From JAJDGF01 sp031549325 (lineage in GTDB: Bacteria > Bacillota > Clostridia > Christensenellales > Aristaeellaceae), in contig JAVBQA010000008.1 in NCBI GenBank assembly GCA_031549325.1, positions 17,801 to 81,800 on the forward strand: 64,000 nt of DNA, read 5' to 3'. The notes beneath the pieces are model-generated. The model had not been told where the DNA came from, ran no database searches, and saw only the letters and a list, made by a program, of their open reading frames with translations. The position numbers were made by a program, and so were the translations under genes. Positions 48,924 through 56,567 of the stretch are shown here, one piece after another; the stretch's first letter is position 1; the number at the start of each line of letters is the position of its first letter.

Positions 48924-49502
48924 TTAGTTCAGGGCGTCCAGCGGCAGCCCGAAACTGGGCATGAATTCTTGCATAAAATCGGTCACTTCCGGCAGGTTTA
49001 TCGCCTCGATTTCGGATCGAATCGCGCTTTTCGCGCTTTGAAATTCCGCGTTGCCATAACCGATTTCCTCCACGCACTTGAGGTACGCGGAGATTTTGTC
49101 CGCCGCCTTCACCAGCCGCCATTCAATGCTCTGCTCATCTGGGAACAGCAGCGGTTCGTAGGCGGACTGCAGATCCTCGGGCAGATAGCTGAGCAGCTTG
49201 CCGGAAGCCACGCGCTCAATGTGCTTGAAGGCGTCCTTGATTTCCGGGTTGAAGTACTTAATCGGCGAAGCCAGGTCTCCCGTGATCACCTCGGCGGCCT
49301 CGTGGAAGACGGCGTATTCCAGCAGCCGCCCCATGTCCACATCGTCATGGTGACGCTGCGCGCGCAGCTCGCCCAGCGCGTGGGCGATCATCGCCACCAG
49401 CAGCGAGTGCTCCATGTCGTTCTCCTCGTGGGTGCTCCTGCGAAGGCCCCAGCGCTTGATGTGTTTCATGCGCGCCATATAGGCCAGAAAGTGGCTTGAC
49501 AT
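48924..49502 (-). CDS. YfbR-family HD-domain 5'-deoxynucleotidase
   Basis: 192 residues. 'RWGLRRSTHEENDMEHSLLV', 'EYAVFHEAAEVITGDLASPI' and 'VKAADKISAYLKCVEEI' are the conserved blocks of YfbR, which dephosphorylates deoxynucleoside monophosphates. HD motif is the HE/D variant of HD_3. The ATG at 49502 has AGGAG about 10 bases upstream and overlaps the -35 of the divergent riboswitch promoter. It fits the dNTP theme of nrdDG and thyX, though it is 6 kb away. Confidence 0.92.
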   Translation of the reverse strand: MSSHFLAYMARMKHIKRWGLRRSTHEENDMEHSLLVAMIAHALGELRAQRHHDDVDMGRLLEYAVFHEAAEVITGDLASPIKYFNPEIKDAFKHIERVASGKLLSYLPEDLQSAYEPLLFPDEQSIEWRLVKAADKISAYLKCVEEIGYGNAEFQSAKSAIRSEIEAINLPEVTDFMQEFMPSFGLPLDALN

Positions 49503-49524
49503 CTTGGGTGCGCTCCTTTATAAT
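49496..49524 (+). promoter_or_regulatory. Promoter of the TPP riboswitch-thiT transcript
   Basis: -35 TTGACA (49496-49501), 17-base spacer, -10 TATAAT (49519-49524): a full consensus promoter. The -35 overlaps the start codon of the divergent YfbR gene. Confidence 0.92.
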
Positions 49525-49536
49525 CAAAGTTGCAGA

Positions 49537-49633
49537 TACCGCTGGGGGCGCCGGATTCGGCTGAGATGAATGGTTTTGAACCGTTCGGTCCCTTGGAACC
49601 TGATGTGGGTAATCCCACCGTAGGGAAGCGATA
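49537..49633 (+). promoter_or_regulatory. TPP riboswitch (THI element)
   Basis: The conserved aptamer parts are all present: GGGGGCGCC, GGCTGAGATG, CCCTTGGAACCTGAT, GTGGGTAATCCCAC and CGTAGGGAAGCG, with closing stem TACCGCT/AGCGATA. It begins about 6 bases after the predicted start point. A terminator at 49686-49716 follows, so thiamine pyrophosphate should stop transcription before thiT. Confidence 0.95.
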
Positions 49634-49685
49634 AGCCGTTCATCCAAGGGCGATAACTCCCCCATTGGTTCGGCTTTCATCTTCC

Positions 49686-49716
49686 CGCATGTGCGCGACA
49701 GCACATGCGTTTTTTG
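49686..49716 (+). terminator. Terminator of the TPP riboswitch expression platform
   Basis: Stem CGCATGTGC / GCACATGCG with a 6-base loop, followed by TTTTTTG, 60 bases upstream of the thiT ribosome site. It is the likely switching element. Confidence 0.88.
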
Positions 49717-49776
49717 TATGCGGCGTTCCGTCGCATCGGCGCGAATTCATCAACGCAAATTGAGGAGGGGTTTACA

Positions 49777-50442
49777 ATGGACTGGCTGACCGGAACTTTC
49801 GCAAAGAAGATGCTTGGAACGCCATGGTATGTCTGGATGATCGTCGCGCTGCTTATCGCGCTGTTCTTTGCGCTGACTCGCTTGGGCAAGCGCGAGCAGT
49901 GGAACAGCAAGCGCATCGCCTATGCCGCCATGTGCATAGCGGTCGCGTTCGTGCTGTCATGTCTGCGCCTGTACAAAATGCCCAGCGGCGGCAGCATCAC
50001 TCCGTTGAGCATGCTCCCCATCATTCTGTTTTCGCTGGCGTTCGGACCGTCACAAGGGGCGCTCGTGGGGTGCGCCTATGGACTGCTGCAATTGCTTCAG
50101 GATCCCACCGGCGCCATCCATCCGATTCAGATCCTGATTGACTTTCCGCTGGCCTTTGCGGCGCTGGCGCTGGCTGGGTTCGCCGCAAAACTGCCGCTGG
50201 AAAAGTTCTGGAAACTGCCGCTGGCCGTCGTGTTCGCGGCGCTTGGCCGTTACGCACTGGCCGTGCTGTCCGGCGTGGTGTTCTTTGGCGCCAATGCGCC
50301 GGCTGGACAGCCCGTGCTGCTCTATTCGCTGCTGTACAATCTCACATATCTCGGCCCGGACGCGCTGCTGTGCTTAGGATGCGCGCTGTTCATCCCAGCC
50401 ATCGCGCGATTGGTTAAATTGCTCAATCCTCAGGCGGAATAG
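49777..50442 (+). CDS. thiT: Energy-coupled thiamine transporter ThiT (ECF S-component)
   Basis: 221 residues with about six membrane segments. 'LRLYKMPSGGSITPLSMLPI' is the ThiT thiamine-binding loop motif; 'FGPSQGALVGCAYGLLQLL' follows. It captures thiamine for an ECF module encoded elsewhere. The ATG at 49777 follows GAGGAGGGG. The N-terminal 30 residues before the first conserved helix are an extra hydrophobic stretch. Controlled by the upstream TPP riboswitch. Confidence 0.95.
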   Translation: MDWLTGTFAKKMLGTPWYVWMIVALLIALFFALTRLGKREQWNSKRIAYAAMCIAVAFVLSCLRLYKMPSGGSITPLSMLPIILFSLAFGPSQGALVGCAYGLLQLLQDPTGAIHPIQILIDFPLAFAALALAGFAAKLPLEKFWKLPLAVVFAALGRYALAVLSGVVFFGANAPAGQPVLLYSLLYNLTYLGPDALLCLGCALFIPAIARLVKLLNPQAE

Positions 50443-50458
50443 CACCAAGCGACACAAA

Positions 50459-50498
50459 CGCCCCAGTTGTGGTATCCACCGCGACCGGGGCGCTTTTT
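50459..50498 (+). terminator. Rho-independent terminator of thiT
   Basis: CGCCCC paired with GGGGCG across a 22-base loop that contains its own GTGG/CCAC stem, followed by CTTTTTA. Confidence 0.8.
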
Positions 50499-50662
50499 AT
50501 ACCGCCAAAGCAGAGTCACTTTGACTGCCCTTTTCTTTCGGGGTGAAGCCAGGCCTTCTCCCTGCCGCCGTGGCGGCAAATGATGATTCGCGCCACGGAA
50601 CACCGACCGAGGGCCGCAAACGCATGGTGTGGAATCAGAAAATAGTCCCGCCGAGGCTGCCC

Positions 50663-52072
50663 TTACAGCAAATACTCCGTCTTGCGTTCCGGCCGGGTTT
50701 TCATTTCCTCCCGCTTCGCGGTGTGGACGTCGCTGTCGTAGCCCATCACGGCGTAGGCGGCGAGCTTGCTCTCCTCCACGCCGGGCTGGTTGAACGCGTC
50801 AATGTTCAGCAGCGCGCCCGTATAGGCGGTGACCAGCTGGAAGAAGTACAGCAACTGGCCGACGGTGTTGGCGTCGACAGTGGGCAAGGTGATCGTCTGG
50901 TTCATGCGGCCCGCCTTGTAGAGCGCGTATTCGGTGCCCGCGCGCTCGGCCTCGATCAGCTGGTTGTGGCTCATGCCGCCCAGAAACGCGATGGACGGCA
51001 CATCCTCGCAGCCGTGCGGGATGGGCGTCTTGGCGCGGAATTCCTCCACTTTAATGAAAGTGATCACTTTGTCATAGGGGCCTTCGCTGAACAGCTGCAG
51101 CTGGCTGTGCTGGTCGGTCACGCCCAGCGCCTTAACAGGCGTCTGGCCTACATTGCACGGTTTGCCGTCCAGCGTAACGTTCTTGCCCAGGCTCTCCGCC
51201 CACAGCTGGGCGTACCAGTCGGCGATCAGCTTCAGTGAATCGGCGTATGGCAGCATCACCGAGATGTTGCAGCCTTTTTTCTGCATGGCGATGTACATCA
51301 GCGCGGCATCCAGCAGCGCCGGGTTCTTCGCGATGTCAGCGGTCTTGCAGCGCTCGTCCATGTCACGCGCGCCGTCGAGCAAGCCCTGAATGTCGATGCC
51401 GCATACCGCGGCCGCCAGCAGGCCCACCGGGCACAGCTCGGAGAATCGGCCGCCCACGCCGTCTGGGATGTTGAAGGTCTCATAGCCCTCTTTCCTGGCG
51501 ATATTGATGAGAAAACCTCTGGTTTCGGACGTGGTGATGATGATGTGCTTTTTGTAGCCCTCCCCCACGGCCTTCTTTAGCTGATCCAGCACGATCAGGT
51601 ACTGGCTCATGGTCTCCGCAGTGCCGCCGGATTTTGTGATGACGTTAAAACAGGTGGTGCGAATATCGATCACATCCAGCAAAGCAGCCATGCGCTCCGG
51701 GTCGATGTTGTCTTCAATATAGAGTTTCGGGCCGCCGCGCTTTTCTTTGGGCAGCTCGTTGTAATGCTGGTGGTTCAGCGCCGCCTGCACCGCCGCCGGG
51801 CCTAGCGCAGAGCCGCCGATGCCGAGCACCACAAAGCTGTCAAACGAATCGCGCACGCGCGCCGCGCTCTTGCGCATCGCGGCCACAGCGTCATCTTGGT
51901 TGTAGGGCGAGTCCATCCAGCCCTGCATCCCCTTGCCCCTGTTGGCCTCGACTTTGGCGTGGGCCGCGGTAACTTCAGGAATCAGCGCGCGGACTTCGCG
52001 CGGATCAATGCCATGTTGCCCCAGGTAATCGCTCATCATGTGGTTGACATCCAGTCGAATCTGCTTGCTCAT
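50663..52072 (-). CDS. pgi: Glucose-6-phosphate isomerase
   Basis: 469 residues. 'VLGIGGSALGPAAVQAAL', 'NVITKSGGTAETMSQYL' and 'GVGGRFSELCPVGLLAAA' are the phosphosugar-binding signatures. It interconverts glucose-6-phosphate and fructose-6-phosphate in glycolysis. Slightly longer than the Bacillus enzyme, full length. The ATG at 52072 has AGGAGGGG upstream. Monocistronic, convergent with thiT; the 160 bases between thiT terminator and pgi stop hold no gene. Confidence 0.97.
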   Translation of the reverse strand: MSKQIRLDVNHMMSDYLGQHGIDPREVRALIPEVTAAHAKVEANRGKGMQGWMDSPYNQDDAVAAMRKSAARVRDSFDSFVVLGIGGSALGPAAVQAALNHQHYNELPKEKRGGPKLYIEDNIDPERMAALLDVIDIRTTCFNVITKSGGTAETMSQYLIVLDQLKKAVGEGYKKHIIITTSETRGFLINIARKEGYETFNIPDGVGGRFSELCPVGLLAAAVCGIDIQGLLDGARDMDERCKTADIAKNPALLDAALMYIAMQKKGCNISVMLPYADSLKLIADWYAQLWAESLGKNVTLDGKPCNVGQTPVKALGVTDQHSQLQLFSEGPYDKVITFIKVEEFRAKTPIPHGCEDVPSIAFLGGMSHNQLIEAERAGTEYALYKAGRMNQTITLPTVDANTVGQLLYFFQLVTAYTGALLNIDAFNQPGVEESKLAAYAVMGYDSDVHTAKREEMKTRPERKTEYLL

Positions 52073-52232
52073 CTGGAAACCCCTCCTATTCGCTTTTCTA
52101 TTATAGAAGAAGATTGTTAATTCTTTTGCAATGATGCCATGTATTTCATTTGCATTCCGTCGTGTGTATGTGACACAATGTGCATGTGGGCAATTTCGCC
52201 CTCATAGCATGAACGGAAGGCGGGTGATCAGG

Positions 52233-53267
52233 ATGCGCGCACTGAAGCTGACGTCACTGGTCTCGCTGGTGCTGGCTGCCGGCGTGCTTCTGATGCTGCG
52301 GTTGTCGGACACCTACGCCCGTTTTTTGGCCGAGTGGCTGTCCGTGCCGGCTGGCCGTTTTCTGTCGAACCTCACCGCAAAGGTCAGCTTCCCGGTCGGT
52401 GAAGCGCTGGCGCTGCTGCTTGGGGCGCTGGTGTTGACTGGATTGGTGCGGGCGGTCGTGCTTTGCGTGACAAGCAGGGCGCTCACGCCTATGGGCGCTT
52501 ATGCCGCAGGGCTGTGCGCGACCATATCGATTTTGATGCTCAGTTATGCGGTGCTGTGGGCGCCGATGTACCATGTGCCTTCGCTGGGCGAGCGGATGGG
52601 GCTGACGATTGACACGCAATTCGGCCTGGGTGAGCTGGTGGCGCTATGCGAGGACCTGACAGCCGAGGCCAACAGGAGCGCGCTTTCCGACATCCCTGCG
52701 GATCTTAGCGCGCTGCCCCAGACCACCCAGAGGCATCTGGTGGAGACGGGCGTCGGAGGCGCCATGCCCCAGCCGGTTAAACTGGCGCGCTATCCTGAGC
52801 TGTTCAAGGCGCTCGGGCTGGCGGGCGTGTACATCCCCTGGACGGGCGAGGCGCTCATCAGCGGAGACGAGCCTCCGCTGTCGATGCCGTTTCTGGCAGC
52901 CCACGAGAGCGCGCACCAGATGGGCTACGCCCGGGAAGACGAAGCCAATTACATCGCTTATCTCGCCTGCATGAAAGGCACTGGGCACGAGCGCTACTCA
53001 GGATCGATGTACGCGCTGTATTACGCCATGGAAGCGCTTCACGATGCCGACACAGTCGCCTGGATGGCCGCGCGCGAGGGTATGAGCAAGCAAGTGGCCC
53101 GTGATTACTACCGCATGAACGGGCTGCGCAGCGCCGAGGCTCCTGGTTTCGTACAGTTCAGGCAGCAAGCCATGGCGGCTTTCTGGCGGATTAGCCGGCA
53201 GACCGAGCCCCGAAGCTATGGAGATATGGTGCAACTGCTGCTGGCGCAGCGGCGATTGGAGAAATGA
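52233..53267 (+). CDS. DUF3810-type membrane protein with HExxH metalloprotease motif
   Basis: 344 residues. Three N-terminal membrane helices (about 7-24, 52-78, 86-110) precede a soluble domain with 'AAHESAHQMGYAREDEANY': His224, Glu225 and His228 with downstream Glu237, a gluzincin-like zinc site. 'HVPSLGERMGL' and 'MYALYYAMEAL' are further DUF3810 marks. A membrane-bound peptidase is inferred; no substrate known. The ATG at 52233 is preferred (GGGTGA 5 bases upstream); GTG 52224 and ATG 52209 are alternatives. Confidence 0.85.
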   Translation: MRALKLTSLVSLVLAAGVLLMLRLSDTYARFLAEWLSVPAGRFLSNLTAKVSFPVGEALALLLGALVLTGLVRAVVLCVTSRALTPMGAYAAGLCATISILMLSYAVLWAPMYHVPSLGERMGLTIDTQFGLGELVALCEDLTAEANRSALSDIPADLSALPQTTQRHLVETGVGGAMPQPVKLARYPELFKALGLAGVYIPWTGEALISGDEPPLSMPFLAAHESAHQMGYAREDEANYIAYLACMKGTGHERYSGSMYALYYAMEALHDADTVAWMAAREGMSKQVARDYYRMNGLRSAEAPGFVQFRQQAMAAFWRISRQTEPRSYGDMVQLLLAQRRLEK

Positions 53268-53296
53268 AAAGCGGCAAGGGCCACAGCCCTTGCCGC
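53261..53296 (-). terminator. Rho-independent terminator of the coaX-cupin transcript
   Basis: Minus strand: 10-bp stem GCGGCAAGGG / CCCTTGCCGC, 6-base loop, then TTTTCATTTC. It overlaps the last codon of the convergent DUF3810 gene. Confidence 0.85.
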
Positions 53297-53308
53297 CTGC
53301 CGCTTCAC

Positions 53309-53653
53309 TCATCCCTTAACGATAACGGCCAGCAACACGACTTCGTCTTCCCCCACGTTCTGGACGGAATGGCTGTGACCGCTGGGCGTGACCAGCACAT
53401 CGCCGACAGTCAGCGTGGCTTCTTGGTCGTCATCCCGCATTTTCGCGGTGCCTTGCAGGACATAAAACAGTTCAGTCTCTCCTTCGTGCATGTGGTAGCC
53501 GATGGAGCTGCCTTTGCCGATGGTGATCTTCTTGAACAGCTGCAGGCTTTCGGGCAGCTGCCCACCCACAAGTTCTGTCAGTGTCGCATGACCCTCGCCG
53601 CCACGCATTTTTTCGCGCATTTCATCCACCTGTTGGCTTTTTCTGGTGATCAT
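53309..53653 (-). CDS. Cupin-domain protein
   Basis: 114 residues, a single beta-barrel cupin: motif 1 'IGYHMHEGETELFYVLQGTA' (metal His/His/Glu) and motif 2 'VTPSGHSHSVQNVG'. Role unknown. The ATG at 53653 overlaps the coaX stop (ATGA), so it is the last gene of the ECF-coaX-cupin operon. Confidence 0.88.
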   Translation of the reverse strand: MITRKSQQVDEMREKMRGGEGHATLTELVGGQLPESLQLFKKITIGKGSSIGYHMHEGETELFYVLQGTAKMRDDDQEATLTVGDVLVTPSGHSHSVQNVGEDEVVLLAVIVKG

Positions 53654-54432
53654 GGTTCCATCTCCTCCCGGTTTCTCTCATAAATCAGCCGCAACCCTTT
53701 CAGGGTGAGCAGTCCGTCCAGCTCGTCAATCGCGTCCGTCTGGTCGGCAATCAGCAGCGCCAGCCCTCCGGTGGCGATGACCTTCGCGCCCGGCGCGCCG
53801 ATTTCCTCTTTCATCTTGGAGATTAGGTAGGTCACCATACCCACATGGCCATGGATGATGCCCGACTGCATGTTGGTGATGGTGTTTTTGCCAATCACGC
53901 GCTCAGGCCGGATCAGCTCAAACTTGGGCAGCTTGGCCGTTTTTTCGACCAGGTATTCGCTCGTGAGCTTCAGCCCGGGACAGATCGCGCCGCCCAGGAA
54001 CTCGCCCTTTTCTGACACCACGCCAAACGTGGTCGCCGTGCCAAAGTCGATGTAGATGCACGGTCCGCCGTACTGTTCAAACGCCGCCACCGCGTTGGCA
54101 ATGCGGTCGGAGCCGAGCTCGCGCGGGTTGTCATACTTAATGTTGATGCCGGTTCTGATGCCGGGGGCGACCATCATCGGGCTGTGGTCAAAGTAGTTGC
54201 GGCACATGTGCTCAATGGTGAAATTGATCTGGGGCACCACCGACGAAATCGAGATGCCCTCGATGCCCTTTGGGTCGATTTTGTTGTAGTTCAGCAGGTT
54301 GATCAGCAGCATGCCGTACTCGTCGGATGACATGTCGCGGTTGGTGGCCACGCGAAAGTAGCCAATCATCAGCTCGTCTTCAAACACGGCGCACTTTACG
54401 TTGGTGTTGCCGATATCCATCGTGAGAATCAA
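53650..54432 (-). CDS. coaX: Type III pantothenate kinase
   Basis: 260 residues. 'MDIGNTNVKCAVFEDE' phosphate loop, 'ELGSDRIANAVAAFEQYGG' with the catalytic Asp, and 'IYIDFGTATTFG' identify CoaX, which phosphorylates pantothenate, the first step of CoA synthesis. The TTG at 54432 gives 'MILTMDIGNTN', the usual family start, and has GAGGG 8 bases upstream; the ATG at 54447 would lie inside the preceding gene without a ribosome site. Confidence 0.95.
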   Translation of the reverse strand: MILTMDIGNTNVKCAVFEDELMIGYFRVATNRDMSSDEYGMLLINLLNYNKIDPKGIEGISISSVVPQINFTIEHMCRNYFDHSPMMVAPGIRTGINIKYDNPRELGSDRIANAVAAFEQYGGPCIYIDFGTATTFGVVSEKGEFLGGAICPGLKLTSEYLVEKTAKLPKFELIRPERVIGKNTITNMQSGIIHGHVGMVTYLISKMKEEIGAPGAKVIATGGLALLIADQTDAIDELDGLLTLKGLRLIYERNREEMEP

Positions 54433-54436
54433 GGCG

Positions 54437-55027
54437 TTATCCCTCATTTCGCTTGTAGATCTTGTCAAGCGCCGTCATGACCGCCACCGAGATCAGCGCC
54501 GCCGAAACACACTCCACTGGGCAGTTGGCCGCCAGCGCCCAGATGGAGGCATAGCTCGCGCCCTCAGCCGCGCCTGGGTTCAGCGCCAGATTGATCGAGA
54601 AGGCGCTCAGCGTAAACAGCGTATTAAACAGCGCGCCAGACACGGCTGCTATGGTGTATTGGAGCTTTTTTTTGCCTGGAAACAGCTTTCGAGACAGCAG
54701 CAGAACCGCGTAGCACGCGGGCGCGATCAGCAGGCGCGGCAGCACCGAGATCAAGGGGTTTTGGAGCATGGGCGAATAGATGCTGGCAGGCTGGGTTGTG
54801 TTCTTAAACAGACTCGCCAGCCCGAACATTCCCCCGAGCACGGTGCCCACGCCCAGTCCCTCCATCAGCGTTCCGACGATCATCGGGATGTGCACAAAGG
54901 TCATGCCGAGGCCGAAGAATGGAATGGTGAAACCGATGGGTGTGAGTGTGAGCAACCAGATGATGGCCGTGAGCATGGCGGTGGTGGTGAGTTTTCGAAT
55001 GCGCGTCAAAGTGCCGGATCTTTCCAT
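54437..55027 (-). CDS. ECF transporter S-component, probably for pantothenate
   Basis: 196 residues, about five or six membrane helices. 'TTTAMLTAIIWLLTLTPIG' and 'GLGMTFVHIPMIVGTLMEG' (in part) match the ECF S-component family; the N-terminal 'RIRKLTTTAMLTAI' helix is typical. Its stop is 4 bases before the coaX start, so co-transcription suggests pantothenate as substrate (PanT), but this is inference from context. The ATG at 55027 has GGAGGG 8 bases upstream. The shared ECF ATPases are not in the window. Confidence 0.88.
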   Translation of the reverse strand: MERSGTLTRIRKLTTTAMLTAIIWLLTLTPIGFTIPFFGLGMTFVHIPMIVGTLMEGLGVGTVLGGMFGLASLFKNTTQPASIYSPMLQNPLISVLPRLLIAPACYAVLLLSRKLFPGKKKLQYTIAAVSGALFNTLFTLSAFSINLALNPGAAEGASYASIWALAANCPVECVSAALISVAVMTALDKIYKRNEG

Positions 55028-55491
55028 GATTGTTTCCCTCCGTTCGAGTTCGTTTGCGATACCCGACGATTTCCAGTTGCCCAAGATAAGGTTCCGGTTC
55101 GGCTCGTGCGATGCCGACCATACACACATTATACCGCTATACCACATCAAAGAAACTGCGTTTCTGTAAAATTCCGGCGGAAGCGCTGTTTCGGGAATTT
55201 TCAGCCATTTAGGGGTGCCCGCTGGCGTGAGATGCAGCCGCAGGTGTTGTCCCAACCGCCCGGCGCTGAAGGACGCTGTTCATCGAATCCGGGGCGACGG
55301 ACTCACAACCAGTGCTCAATGAGCGCATCGCATTGTGTTATGGTGCCCAGAGCCGCTAAGGACCGTTTACGTGAATCGAGCGGATGGATGCGGAAAAGAG
55401 CGCCAGGACAGAAACACGATTCTGCCGCTGGCGCATGACTCCCGACTGTGCTATACTGAACGCAAGATGCGAAATGGAAGGGTGATTCGGC
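55028..55491. other. 464-base intergenic region between the ECF S-component and VOC genes
   Basis: The longest gene-free stretch in the window. It has a minus-strand -10 TATAAT about 100 bases before the ECF gene (near 55133), a small stem in the resulting leader (GGTCGGC / GCCGAACC), a strong hairpin at 55400-55434, and a plus-strand TATACT (55455-55460 region) before the VOC gene. I see no convincing ORF and no known riboswitch. Confidence 0.6.
55393..55434 (-). terminator. Terminator-like hairpin facing the minus strand, without an obvious gene
   Basis: GCGCCAG (55400-55406) pairs with CTGGCGC (55428-55434), with an inner CAGAA/TTCTG stem. On the minus strand it is followed by TCTTTTCC. 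No minus-strand gene ends here. Confidence 0.5.
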
Positions 55492-55902
55492 ATGGGCTGC
55501 AATTGTGAAAACTGCGGTGGACGCACGCTGGGACTGCATCACATTGGCGTGATGGTGAGGGACATTGAGGCGTCAAAGGCGTTTTATCTGGGCACGCTGG
55601 GCTTCTCCCTGATTGACGAGGCCGACAACAATGGCGCCAAGCTGGCGCTGATTGGCGTGGGCAGCTGCGTGATCGAATTGATACAGCGCCCGGATCATGA
55701 GCCGCGCCCGGCGGGCATCATCGACCACATCGCCATCGCGGTGGAGGACATTGACACGCTGGTGTGCAAGCTGATCGAAAAGCAGGTCGTTTTTGAGACC
55801 AACGCGATCGGCGTCTTCCCCCATCTGTTTGGTGGGCTGAAGAACATCTTCTTCGCCGGGCCGGACGGTGAGCGGCTGGAATTCTTCGAACCGATCTGCT
55901 AA
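55492..55902 (+). CDS. VOC (glyoxalase/epimerase) family protein with N-terminal Cys cluster
   Basis: 136 residues. 'LHHIGVMVRDIEASKAFY' (metal His), 'IDHIAIAVEDIDTLV' (second His) and 'FAGPDGERLEFFE' (metal Glu) give a two-module VOC metal enzyme, possibly methylmalonyl-CoA epimerase-like or lyase. The first ten residues are 'MGCNCENCGG', a CxCxxC addition not usual in the family. The ATG at 55492 follows GGAAGGGTGA. Monocistronic. Confidence 0.88.
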   Translation: MGCNCENCGGRTLGLHHIGVMVRDIEASKAFYLGTLGFSLIDEADNNGAKLALIGVGSCVIELIQRPDHEPRPAGIIDHIAIAVEDIDTLVCKLIEKQVVFETNAIGVFPHLFGGLKNIFFAGPDGERLEFFEPIC

Positions 55903-55917
55903 GTGGCGCAAAAAGAA

Positions 55918-55950
55918 CGAGGATGCAGATGATTCTGCATCCTCGCTTTA
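55918..55950. terminator. Terminator between the VOC gene and the acidic zinc-ribbon gene
   Basis: 12-bp perfect stem CGAGGATGCAGA / TCTGCATCCTCG with a 4-base loop; CTTTAT on the plus side and TTCTTTTT on the minus side, so it can serve both convergent genes. Confidence 0.88.
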
Positions 55951-55995
55951 TCGGCAGGATTCGTAACCACAGGCGGAAAACTCTTTGATAAGCGC

Positions 55996-56514
55996 CTAAT
56001 CTTCTTCCGGTTCCTCGCTGAACACCTTGGCGATGGGCACATTGTCGTTGTCCATGGGCCGCGCCTCAACAGTCTGATTGCAGTGCGGACACACGTACAT
56101 CTGGTTGTCCTCATCTTCATAGGCATCCACGCAGAACATGCCGTGGCACTTCGGGCAGATGCACCCGACATACATGCTCGCGCCATCGTCGTCCCGGTCG
56201 TCATCAAAGTACTCAACCAGGTCCTCGTCGTCTTCCTCGTCTTCGAAGTCGTCATCGTCCTCGTCGTCTTCGTCTTCGTCATCGTAGTCGAAGTCGTCAT
56301 CCCAGTCCTCGAGCTCGGACAGGTCGTCGTCGATGCTCTCCACGTAGTCGTTCAGCTCATCGAACGCCTCGTGCAGCTCGTCGATTTCCTCCACCGCTTC
56401 GGCCAGCACGTCGATCAGCTGTTTGATCAGCCGCCCCTCATTTGTGCCATCCTCGACCTTGAGCCCTTCCGCCAACCCACGAAGATAAGAAACCTTGTCG
56501 CTCAGATTGCTCAT
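55996..56514 (-). CDS. CD1247-type protein: coiled N-terminus, acidic tract, C-terminal zinc ribbon
   Basis: 172 residues. Residues 1-65 are helical ('DKVSYLRGLAEGLKVEDGTN', the CD1247 N-terminal domain). About 66-112 are almost all Asp/Glu with Tyr and Phe. The end is a zinc ribbon with 'CICPKCHGMFCVD' and 'VCPHCNQTVEA'. Conserved in Clostridia, function unknown; a nucleoid or transcription-associated role is conceivable. The ATG at 56514 follows AAAGGAGG. It is downstream of efp, same strand. Confidence 0.85.
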   Translation of the reverse strand: MSNLSDKVSYLRGLAEGLKVEDGTNEGRLIKQLIDVLAEAVEEIDELHEAFDELNDYVESIDDDLSELEDWDDDFDYDDEDEDDEDDDDFEDEEDDEDLVEYFDDDRDDDGASMYVGCICPKCHGMFCVDAYEDEDNQMYVCPHCNQTVEARPMDNDNVPIAKVFSEEPEED

Positions 56515-56567
56515 GTGCCTACCTCCTTTTCAAGCGTGGACCAGGGTTGCCTGTTGGCGCATCTCAT

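Noticed and set aside
55210..55270. A stretch resembling the start of a TPP riboswitch (GGGGTGCCCGC...GTGAGATG)
   Set aside because: The later aptamer parts (CCTGAT, GGGTAAT, GTAGGGAA) are absent, and the real THI element at 49.5 kb shows what a complete one looks like here.
55899..56300. A Thr/Lys/Arg-rich open frame opposite or out of frame with the acidic zinc-ribbon gene
   Set aside because: The Thr-Met-Lys repeats are only the shifted reading of the GAC/GAT acidic tract.
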